This document shows positions 13,701-25,700 of a stretch of 60,657 bases of DNA, piece after piece. Every line of letters starts with the position of its first letter. The stretch's first letter is position 1. This DNA is from Chloromonas sp. AAM2 (lineage: Eukaryota; Chlorophyta; Chlorophyceae; Chlamydomonadales; Chlamydomonadaceae). Below the pieces are notes generated by a model. It was not told the DNA's origin and did no database searches. It worked only from the letters and a program-made list of their open reading frames with translations. The stretch spans positions 1 to 60,657 of the forward strand of contig QAXH01006314.1 of the NCBI GenBank assembly GCA_004335635.1, read 5' to 3'. Position numbers and translations under genes: made by a program.

Positions 13701-16700
13701 GGTCTGGGCCTCAAGTGGCAGTCACACTCACGTGTGGCGAATTTGCATCCCATTGGAGGAAAGTGCACAGGGCCTGCGGGGTGTAGAGTGGGCTTTCTAC
13801 TGATGTCCCGTGGTCTGTTTCCGCCCTTATCTAGGAGGAGTCTGCAGGATGTGAAGTGGGCTGCCTGTTGATGTCCAGTGGACTGAGCTCTCTTCTCATA
13901 CCTTTTGAGCGATGATCTTGTTGCCACATGCTGTCCTGCTTCGACGTCCTTCAGGTGTACCTACCAGAGGCCTCCCAAGAGTTTGCAAGCCAGGATGAGG
14001 AGGCAGCATTTGCGGTGCGTAGCTGTATGCAACGCCACCTGGCCGACTAATGTGACTCAACCAACAGCAAAGGAGTGTTTGCAAACTTGAAAACACCTGG
14101 GGCCTGTTGCTGGGCATTGTGCTCCTTACAACAGGTTTGTGCAGGCGGTGGCATTCTAATGCAATAGATGTAGACCTCCAGCATATCACTTAACATTGTT
14201 GCCTTCACCACGCTGCAGGTGCTGGTGGAGCCCTACATGGGCGAAAGTGCCATGCAATTCACTGTGACCATTGTGGACGGACCAGGTACGTGCATACATG
14301 GCAGCCAGATGCGAATTGCCTGTGAGAAGCCAGCAATTGACATCAAGACATTTCTTGCATCCCCACACCCTTGGCTTGTTTTGCATTGTATAGTTGACGC
14401 GTTGTTCTGCCTTGTCATTCATCGCAACATCAGGTGTTCATTGCGCAACTCCGTTGGCTGCAACAGTGGGCAACTGTGTCATGTGCGGTCTGCCTTGTTG
14501 TTCTTGTTGTTGCTTGCGCATGCAGATGGCCCTGTGGCCCTGATGCCCACCGAGGTGGAGATACTCGACGTGGAGAACCAAATCTTTGAGAGCGAAATCA
14601 AGCATCAGGAGCGGCAGCTCATGCAGGTGTGTGTGCCATGTGTTGACGCCATTCACTGGTGTTTGAGCAGGCTGGTTTGCACATCAATCAGGCTTCTGCT
14701 TGCTGATCAGGCGCGCTAGTAAGGACTGCTGATGCTGGACAGGCACGCCTCTTAGCAGCCTGTGAGATAGATACAGGTAGACAGGCTGTTTTGTCAAGAC
14801 AGGACGGGCATAGGCTGCACAGTTCGATGTCAATTGCTTCACAGAATGGCCGTGCAGCAGACAACATCAGCAACTGCTGATGATTGAACAAAGCCCATGG
14901 GTACCCTTGGTTGAGACAACTACGACCTCCAACTCACAAGCACTCATGGTCTTTTCCCCAACTAAGGTGCTCATGTTGTGCTGCTACAGAACGGCTTCAC
15001 TGCCGAGGAGATTGCTGAACAGGTGGAGGGGATGCGGGCGGCAGGCGCCGTGCAAGATGCTCCGCTCATGGTCTACCACCACCTCAAGCCATACCCGTTC
15101 ACTAGCTTGGTGAGAGGCACGTGTGGAAGAAGCACTTGAATACTGACTCATGAATCATGAGGATAATAGTGAGATGACTGAAGGGGGAGCTGTGTCAAGA
15201 ATGAGAGTACGGGATGTATGTATGCAGTGTTGTGAAGTAAGGCATGTGTTGACTAAGAGTAAGCGGGTATCAAGACTCAGGTATCACGTCTGATAGTAAG
15301 GGGTTGTAGCGTTGTTCTCTTGCATGCTATACAGGGCCACCAAAGGCCTGGCAGGCGTGTTTGCGTGGTATGATCAGCTGTCATCCCTCCTACAAGACAT
15401 GCAGGCCTGCTGCTCTGTCATTTCACTTGTTACTGCCAGGTCAAGTACCACCACCCTCCCCGGTTGCCCCGCAAGCAAGTGCATGCACTCCGGCACGGCG
15501 CCGCCCTGGCCTACTCCAAGATGGGGGTGACGGGCGGAGCACGTGTCGATGGATGGGTGGCCTTGGAGCCAGGCTGGCAGGTGAGCGAGAGCCATGTCTG
15601 TGTTGCAAATCAAAGCGTCCTGGAACAGAGAGCTTTGGCCTCTTCAAGGATGTTATGGGCAGATCTGCAAGTGGCCATGTGCGTATCGTGATGAGCCAAC
15701 ACATTGAGGACTTCAACTGGTGATTATTGTGCACCTGAGCACATGTGTGCGTCTGAGGTCCGTGCGACCGGGCTTGTGTGCTTATGTTGCAATTCGGCAG
15801 CACCTGTGTAGCTTGTTGTGACACCACAGTGCTCTGAACTGTTGTTTGATTTGCGTGTCAGGACAAGTATGACCATGAGGACGATGGCACCGGCCGGCTG
15901 CTGCCCGATGTGGACCCAGAGATCAGGGAGAGAATGAAACAACAGGATGAACAGGTGAGAGACATGCAGTGGCAAAGGCAACACAGGCAGACCCGTAGTG
16001 CAGATTCAGGTGTAGAGGTGTAGGTTTGGCAAAACTGATCAGATGCGAGAGGTATGGTGCACGAGCTCTCAGCCAGAGGAAGACGCAGAAGGACACGGCA
16101 GTGACCTGGCAAGCGGGCAATCTGATTGTCTTCTCTCTTCACGCCTCCCTGCCACCAGAACGTCTCGTTTGCATATTTCTTTGCAGGAGATCGCAGCGGA
16201 GGGCCTTGCATTTTCCGAGTATTTTGACGAGGAAGCAGCTCGTGCAAACCTTGCCAAGTTCAACCCGCGCACGCGCCTGCATGCCGCGACTAACAACGAA
16301 GCGACTGTCTTTTTCACGGACGTCAATCCTGGGCTGGAGCTGGACCCGGCGGCACCCGTCTTCTTGCAGGCAAGATGGAGTTGGTTTACCACCATCGACG
16401 CAGCTTCCGCATCCCCCGGGGAGACCTGATGAACCGTTACAACCTTTGACTTTGCAACCAGTTGACCGTTTCGCTTGTCCTGAGGAGAGCCTCGCAGGTT
16501 CAGCATGTTGAAGACTCTGTGAACATCTTCGGTGAAGAATGGCCTGTGTGACGAGTCGCATGTGCACACCAGCCAACTCCCGCCGTCCGTGTGTTGCGTG
16601 CAGGCTGCTGAGCTGGGCATTTCTCACGTGACCATGTTGCGCAACGTCATCAATGCAAGCCTGAGGACGATGGCGTCGCATGCAGACACCAAGCCAGGGA

Positions 16701-19700
16701 AGGGGGAACGCAAGCGGGCGGGCAGTGTGGACAACAAGACAGGTGAGAAACGCAGCTGTAAGGCTCAGATAGGTCCAGGAGGAGAGAGATCCGCACTGCT
16801 TCAGCTGCTGCAAGTTCTTACCAACATGGCCCAACGTGCTACAATTTGTGTCCTGACCCCTGTTGTTCATGCTTGTCTGTTCCATCGCTTGTGTTTGCAG
16901 AGGCTGCGGCAGCTACAAGCAGCGTCGCCCAGCTCACAGCGGCCCCACCAATCGACCCCCTTCAGTTGTCACCCTTGTATTTTACACGGCCGGACGAGTT
17001 CGAAACCTTGCAGGCAAGCGAGACAGGTCGCATTGCATTCTGCGTTGGCAACCCTTGATCATCTGTCAGCACTCAGCTTGCCCTGACCTGCCAGCATGCT
17101 GGCCCATCGCACTTTGACGGTGTTGTTGTTGATGCTGTCACACAGGCTGTCACAGAGTGGCGGGAGCAGCAGTGGCTATTGGCGGCCGAGAACCAGCAGG
17201 ATCGCGAGTTCGAACTCGAACAGGTCCGCTGCTATGAGACACGTTTTTTCTCTCCAAACAAATCCTCTTTATGCTTGACGTACTGTATGTTCCTCAATTC
17301 AACATATTGTTTTGTCGCAACACTCTGTGGGATGGAGTTGCCTTCATCCTCTTAAACGAATCAAATCAAATCAAATCAAATCACCTTTTCACAATCATCC
17401 TGCCACAGCATTGTTTGATGCACACTTGTCCGCTCGTCTGATTGAGTTGCTCGTCGGTTCAGTCAACAATCCTGTACTGGTGCCTTGGCTGAGCCTTTGA
17501 TGCTGTAATACTGCAAATGCGGCGTTCGTTCCTTCAGGCCCAGGCAGCAATTGAGTTGTTTGAACAAGCGGGCGAAGGCGCAGACGACCTGCCAACCAGA
17601 GCGGATGGGGAGTATGACCTCGACTTGCTGCCCTATGCATTGGCAGAGGACTGGGACCCACAGGTGAGGCAAGGGAGTTATGGGGCAGCTTCATAGGGTT
17701 TCGGCCAAGGTACTATGAAGTTCTGTGCAAAGATGATGGGCAGCTTCATGTCCCGAGGTGAGGTAAGAGACGTTGGGTGAGGCTCAAATGAGCCACAGGA
17801 GAGGCAAGGGCGTTGTGGGACAAGCCCCAGTAGGATTGGGCTCCAAGTACCTGGAGTGCCTAAAGAACTCGAGTGTTTGCGGAAAGAATGATGAATGGTT
17901 CCATATTACAAGGAGGTTGTCAGACTGTTGTGGGTGAGTTATTTGCGCATCAGGCGACATGTACGGTCATTGATTACAATTACCCACTGAGGTGTTGTGG
18001 GGTACTGCCGTGGCTGTTGATCGGTGAGGCCTTACTGCGTGAGACAGCCCTGGTACAATGAGACACGGCATGGCCTGTGCTATCTGGTCGGAGAAGCGCA
18101 CTTAGCATTTCAGTGCAGGATATGTGCCATGTTCTTAATTGCCTTATTCACATGCAGTTTGAGGACCGGCCGGCCGACACACTCACACCAGAGGGGGTGC
18201 AGCCACAGGACAGCCAGCCATCACTGGAAGAACTCAGAGAAAGGTGACTGGGAAAGTAAGGGTTCAGACGAACACAGTACGTCGTCAGTTACGCAGTCAT
18301 CAAATGGTTGCTCTATCAACCTGGTAGTCATGGAAGAGCTCAGCTGTCTTCAAACCTACTGCATCATGACTTTAGCAAGCAACGTGCAGCACATTAAGCC
18401 GGCGTGGGGGCCTCTGTGGCCCTCACGTGACTATTGGCTGCGCACAGCAATGGATCGCCCTGGACATGCCCGCCGACCTAACTTGAAGTGGGCGTGTAGT
18501 TAAGGTGTCCTACACCCAGCAACCACTTGATCAGTAGCACGTGACACTGCGTGTGTCATCACACTCTGCATGCCTTCAACACGTAAGTGCTGGTAAGCTT
18601 ATCAAAGGACAGCTGTCTTGCATACAGCGAGCGCATGGCAAAGCTTAACCACTAAATCTGCCAGTCACCAGTTGGTGTTTGACATCAATGCTAAAATGAA
18701 TTGCTCGCTTGTGTGTCATGTGTGCACAGTTTTCCTGGGTTGCCTGACGACCAGCTGATGTTCGTGCGACTGGGCACCGCCATGGACGGGCGGGCCATAG
18801 ACACGGAAAGACTCAAGGTACGATGATGTAATACACGTCATACCAACCCGCAACAATTGACGACGAACACACAACGTCACAGTGCGTTCATGTCACGGCG
18901 CATTGTCACTGACACAATAAACAGGCTGGAGCACAGCATTATTCTATTATATATTCTATTATATATTCTCATCACACAGGGTATTGTCTCGTTCTCATAT
19001 ATTCTCATCACATTCGCACACACGCCCGTGTGCCCCCTGTTCTCTTTGCTCCAGGCTCGCCTGGATGAGTTGAGTGCCGCAGGCCTCATGCACCTGGCAG
19101 GAGATGCATTGGATGAGTGCCTCATCAACCCTGAGACAGGCGTGGTGGGTATGATGATTTAACAGAACTGTGACAATTGCTCAAACAGGGACAACCTGCT
19201 GAAGGAGACAGCTGCAACAGCATCAATCACCCTTCAGTCAGTCCCACGCCACTCCAAGTATCCCTGCATTAGCTGCCGAATCAGTCGTCAATCAAGGGAA
19301 TGTGCCGGAGGAACCGAGGGTTGTCAGCTCTTTTGCTGCCCCTGCAACCGTCCGTTTGTTGCACTGTGTGTCTGATGCGTCCTCTGTACCTGTGCGTAGG
19401 TTGGCGAGCCTGTGGTCGACATGACGGGTCACGAGTCTGAGCCCGGCGGATACAGGTCCGCCGAGGCCGAAATGGACCCTGTAGAGGTGCAGGAATACAT
19501 AGACAAGGAGCTGAGCTTTGCCAACGCACGCTTTAAGGGGGTGCGAAAGGTGAGGGGTATGCCAGAAGGGCATGTGCGTGTGGACCAACTCTTAAGGAAA
19601 CGACAATCCATACGTGGGATAGCATGTGCACCAAGGTGTTGTGCATGCGGTTCTTCTTGTGTAGGAGGTGCCAGGGCACAGAACACTGTCGGAAAGCGCA

Positions 19701-22700
19701 GGATTGCATTTTTGTTGTTTTCCCCTCTTTTTGTCATCTCCATCCAAGTACAGGTGTGGAGCAGGCAAACCCTCGCAGTTACATTCAAATGTCTTCCAAC
19801 TGCGTCTCAAAACCTTGCTGTCTCAAAACCTTGCATGTCCGGAATACCCATGCGCACGCAAATCATGGTATGGTGATATATGCCAGTTCCTTGTGTGCTT
19901 TGCAGGTGTGGTTGCTGGTGGGCGGCACGCCTGAGAGCACTGACAAGGCGCTGTCAGCGGCACGGGACGTGGCTCTGCAACTGGCGGGCTGTGTGGACCT
20001 ACAGGTGCGGAAGGATGGGTCAGTGAACCAAGGGCAGGCGCGTGTTCTTGTTGAATTGGCCCTCAGTCCAGGGAGGATTGCTCAGTGGGGCAAGAGTGGG
20101 AGCGGAAACAATCAGCACAACCGTTATGGGACGCTGCGGACAACATGCTTGTGGTGTTCAAGACACAAGTGTGCTTGTGGGAAGCAAAACGGGTCTTCCG
20201 GCGTTCTTTGTACCTTTGCTGCCCAGTTTACACGTGTGTTCTGCCAGTACGGTTTCGTTGCGTCCTGTCCACTTTGCTTAACACTTGTCTGCGTGCCTTG
20301 ATGCCTTGTTCTTGGCCGCTTTTGGCCCCTGACTGGTCTTGCTCTGGGTCCTGTCTTATGGTGTGATTCCCGTCTCACTGTGCAGGTAGAGCTGTTCCTG
20401 ATGGCCGCCGGTACGGGTGCACGCAACGAGGAGGAGGTGCGCGGTGCCCTGCTGGCCAGGCGCACCGAGTGGCTGGCCAGCGGCTTCCCCGAGGACTCAC
20501 TCACCGAACCCATGGTGGGTCACAGCCTGATGCAACCCATCTTGCAAATCACACACAGTATGGCAAACAATGGAGCAAGTCAGTCTTGATTGCAATGGAA
20601 GCAGGGTGCCCAACATGTTATTAAGTCTATGCAAGGGCAGTATGGCAATTCCAGCAGTCCCAACAGTTACTTTGGACCTGAAAGAGTTGCAAAGAGTGCT
20701 GGGATGAAACTCTGGGTTGGGATGGAAGCAGGTGGAACACGCGACCGTCAACGCCTCCAAAGGCTGTGGTACTATAGTGATTGCTCTCCTCCACTGCCTA
20801 GCTCCGGAGTCAGCCATAGCAAAGTTCGAAGCCACATCAACTGGGCCGGGACACTTCAAAGGACAGTCAGTTTCACACCACGTTCTTTGATGGTCTGCTG
20901 AGTTAGCTTACCCACTGCTCTCGGTGTGCGCTCGCCTGCCACAGGACCTGATGAACGTGCGCAACGGAGCGCCTGAGCAGGTGCCCTTGTCCCAGGAACT
21001 GGTGTGGGCGCTGCCCATGGCACAGGGTGAGATGGGCAGGGGAAGCAAGTAGCATGGGTGCTGCGAGGGGAGGGCAGGGAGGCAAGGCATGTCGGCTTTG
21101 GGGTACCCACCATCTTTGCTGCCGCACGCTGGTTTTGCTTTGCAATTCCTCTATGAAATCGCAACAAGGCATCACAACGTTTGATGTTTCATAAACGGTT
21201 GCTACGCTCCTTTCCATTTATGTTGCCGCTTGTTGCTCGCTCAATCGCATACAACTCAAAAGTCTATCTCTGCAGTAGCTACACATCTACCTCTACCTTT
21301 ACTGATCCCGTGCTGATAGTCCCCGTGTTCTCCCCTTGAATTGCAATGCAGCACTTCAACATAGTGCAGCCTCTGCCAGTTGGGCGGCCGAGGCTGCCTT
21401 GTCCCGTCAGGGCATTGCTCCCCATGCGCTCCCGCCCCTGGAGCAGCACGCTCTGCGGGTGCAGGGGGAGGTGCAGCGGGAGGTGGCGGCGGCGGGGCTG
21501 CTGGGGGTGGCGGGCACATGGGGCGGGGACCCCACACAGCTGCCCATTGCGCCCCGCTGCATGTCACTTGAAGATCTGATCACAGAGGTGAGAACAGATA
21601 GGGATCGGCCAGCACGCCATTCAACTGCTGGAAACGGGACAGGGGTACCGTCTACCTGTGATCAGGGCTGCAACATGGCATTCTCAGCCATGGCGTGCAC
21701 TCGAACTTGGCTGGTGTGGGTCATCGCTGCAGCACGTCCATGTACAAGCACGAATCCTAATTCATGGTGTCTCGCCGTTTTGTTTCAGGCAGTTGAGGTG
21801 GATGCGCTGGTGGTGCCCATGCTGAGAGGCGGTGCGGGCGCGGCCGTGGTGCAGCTCCTGCAGGACCAGGGCGCACTGTACACAGGTGGGGGCAGAGACG
21901 GCATGCACATGACACTCCAGGCATAGGCCAAGGACGGCGGCTCATCCGTGCTTGCTTAGAAAAGTAGTAGATTAAAAATCCCTGCCCAGTAGTCAATGTT
22001 GGGGGCAGGAGTTCAAGACTGATGGACCACCAACAGTGGAGCGGGACACGCACAAGATGAGAAGCCAGTCATGCAGGCCCTCTGTATCAAAAGTAGAATG
22101 CATGCAAGGCCGTGTTGAGTTCAGATTGGGACCAGCCGAGGCCCGCACGACCGAGCCTGCTCCTGTTTCTTTGTGTTCCTTCAGGCTCTGGTCCGATCGC
22201 CAGCATGGTGTGCGTTGACAAGCTGGCATGCAGCGAACTGATTGAGGAGTTGGGCGAGGAGTCAGGAGTCATCAGCATGCCAAGCCAGGTGAGATTGGCT
22301 GAGGCAAGGGCAGGAACAAGCTCAGTGGCAACCTGAGCTGACACTTTTGCAATGCATTCATAGAAAGCTGGTTTCCAGCAGCTTGTCTGCGTCCAATATG
22401 AGATGAACTCAATCTCTTTCTTTAGCTGCCAACAGTTCTTAGGTTGATGCTGTAAGCGCATGTGGAGTGCTTGTACACGGCTCTGATGAACTGCGGTTAC
22501 TGGGTGGCTGAAGCAGGGATCAGCGCGGTGGCAGGTCCGCACTGCATCTAGAAACGGGCATCATGCGGACTGCACTCTCTGCGGTAACACCAAGCTCACG
22601 TTTTTGTGCATGTATTTTGGAATGAACTCGTTTCTCTGGCAGCCAACATCGCTCTGGGTCAAGTTGCTTGTACACGGCTCTGCAGCACTGCATGTCATGG

Positions 22701-25700
22701 TGGGCTGCTGACCCCTGAGTTTGTTTGCGTGTGTGCCACAGATGCTGATGGGCCTGGGGCTTGTGGAGTCAGCCGTGGACGTGCCCTTCTGCAACGTGCT
22801 GGTGAGCGGACAATTCAGGACAGGGGTGGGCAGGGGTTGGGGGGTGCAGCGCACCACCAGGGGGCAGGTCGGGCACGGCAGACAGCATACGGGCTCTGCC
22901 CGCTTGGGAGTGCAATGCAAGGGCACAAGGCTGGTCAAAACTGCCATGTGTGTCTGCCAACCAACCCACTTCACAATCAGCACGCCAGCACGCTGCTGCA
23001 GTTCGTGTGAATCAATTTGCTAAACGTTGCCGCGTTGTAAGTCATGGTATTCTACATATACCCTTTTCCATGCTGATGATACGTGATGTGATGTCCGGCA
23101 CACCAACACGTGATGTGCACCCACGAGGCTTAGGTGCACAGGTTAAAAGGGTTGTCTGTATTGCGAATTGCATATACCTTCTTTTAGAGATGCTAAATTG
23201 TACGAGCCACCTAAGCAAAACACCAAACATGAAAACAAGTTATGTGTATTTCACTTGCTCCCTGCAGCTGGAAGAGTTGCGCGGCACGCTCATCCCCGGC
23301 TACACCACTCCTGTCGAGGACACCGACATCCAGGCGCCCCTGCCGCCCATATGCGTGCGGCCCACTGCCGGCGCGGACGGAGTGGGCATTGCGCGCCTCG
23401 ACACGGGCCGCGACCTGGCGCTGTTCGGAGAGGCGCTGGGCGCGGGGGTGCAGCTCCTGCCCGCCAATACGCTCAGTGCGCCTCACAGGTGAGGCAGGGC
23501 ACGTCAATGAGTCAGGATATCAAGTACCGGGTCAGGAGTACCGGGTCAAGAGTATTGGAGCAAGACATCAAAACGCTCTGGAAATCGGACAGCATATCAT
23601 AGACAGACATGCTGGGCGAGCATCTGACCTTGCTGTTGTTGCCAAAAGGCCCAGGAGGCTGATCGGTCTGGAAATGGTACAAAGGATACATGTGGCACAC
23701 ACGTGGCTGGGTTGCTCAATGCTGTTGCTTTGGTAATCCACAGCCTCCCCACGTGCTGCGACACCATCAGTTGCCTTGCGTCTGACCCCACGCAGGCCAA
23801 TCCCCATGCCCCGGTTCATGCCGGACTGCTTCATGTTCGAACCCTGGGTAGAAACGGACACCCTGGTGCTCGTTCCAAACGAAGACCCCGGAGAGACCCC
23901 TGAAGTGCGGGAGTTCCCAGTCAACGGATGGGTGGAGGTCAGCATCTGCTTCTTGGGTAACCTAGGCACGATGGAACCGATGGGCATCTCGCTCTTATCG
24001 AACTTGGACCCTTTCATGCCGGGAGTTGCAGCACCACCTGCATACATCAAGTCAGGGCCAGAAGACAGCACTGGTAGTGATGCAGCTGGCAATATGGAAA
24101 ACACGGCAGAAACGGCAGCTGGCAAGAAGAAACGTGCGGCATCCAGGCGGAAAACAACAAGCCCCTCATCCACGGACGAGAGCAATCCAGACAGCCAGAC
24201 AGAAGACAGCACAACCAGCCAGCAGCCAGCCAGCGATGCAGTGAAAGAAGCGGCAACAGGCGAACAAGAAGCGCAAGAAGCAGAAGAGCTAATAGCTGGT
24301 CTTGCGCCTGTTCCTGTGTACTTGACGCCTGCACCAGAAGCAGTTCTTTCACCGGAGGTGGTGTCTGTGATTATGGGCCGAGCGCGCCAAGTTGTGGACG
24401 AGCTGGGTGCAATCGGTTTGGTTCGGTTGGATGCGTTTGTGGCGCGGGAGACAGGCGACTTGATGGTGATTGAGGTGGACACCTGCCCCTCACTGGCCCA
24501 GGGCAGCCTGGTGTATCAGCAGGTGAGAGCGCGGGACAGGGGGTGGGTGGGGACGGTTGTCACGGGGCAGGAGGGTGAGGAGTGAGAATGAGGCTTGAAG
24601 CAAGACAGGTCGCTGCAGTGAAAGCATGCAAGGACTGGTGACATAATTGACTGCGAGTTGAGACCAAGTTAGGGTCCTTGAAAGCCTGGTGCAGTGTTGT
24701 CTCATGAACAGGGTTGTGCCATGGCATATCAGTATCGAAACGTGATCAGACAGTGCTTCGATTCGCTGTAGCACAACCCTACTCATGAATGTTGTGCAAA
24801 CAATGCAGGGTCTCACAGTGCAGGCCGGCAGACCCACTCTGGTGTGTCAAATTCGACATTTGAAGTTTGCTGTGATAACTGTTAGTCAGGTGACCGCTTG
24901 ACGCCCGTTAGGTTATCCTATACGTCCCGGTTGTATCTCTGTCCACAGGCGCTGCAGCGGCCGGAGGGTGCCCTGACGCCGCCCGAGCTCCTGCGCACAC
25001 TGTTCAGCCTGGGGCTGCATGCAGACAGGGCACAGGCAGAGGGAGACACGGATGCAGACGCACAGCTGGAGGAGGTACGAGGGCTAGAGTATGCGCCTGC
25101 ATTAGCACAACATGGGCTCAGCCTAGAGCTAGGATATTTCAACGGCAGCAGCCTTAGGTGTTGGCCTACATTATGTGACTCATAACCCTCAACCATATGA
25201 TGGCCCACCGGGCGTTGCCTGCCTCGTCCTGCCTTTTATCTTGCTTTTCTGTGCTGCTGAGACGTTTGAGTCTGCCGGCTGAGTTGGATAGCTCAAGCCG
25301 CCCAGCCTGGATAATCTTGAACCCTGCCTGCATCACTCCAACATACACCCATTCGGTTGTGATGGCTCGCCCTTGATGGTCTGGCGCCCTGTCTACATCA
25401 TCCCAACGTGCACCCACCGTACCCAATCGTACAATCATCTTTATTTTAATGCCCATACTGTTCAACCGCCCCGCAGGAGGATGAGTTTGCACTAGACGAG
25501 GACCAGGCCGCTGATCTGGCCGAGTTTGACGACGGGAGTGTGATTGAGGCGGGAGGGGCGGACATGATGGAGGACCTCGCAGCAATGCAGGTGAGCGACG
25601 GTGATGCGCACCTGAATTCGTTTTCAGGCTAGGCATGCATCATGAGAAAGGGAGATACACAGTGACTGATGTCGTACAAGGCAGGAAGAGCAGCAAGACA

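Noticed and set aside
13401..13871. Long plus-strand frame covering a ligase exon
   Set aside because: It is in a different frame from the conserved exon 13575-13694 and breaks the ATP-grasp loop, so it is a shadow frame.
16069..16885. Minus-strand open frames of 183 and 248 codons
   Set aside because: They lie antisense to conserved ligase exons 16187-16369 and 16604-16742 and show no motif or splice support.
23568..24482. Minus-strand open frame of 304 codons
   Set aside because: It is antisense to exon 44, whose plus-strand product matches the second ligase half. The long opposite frame is a by-product of codon composition.
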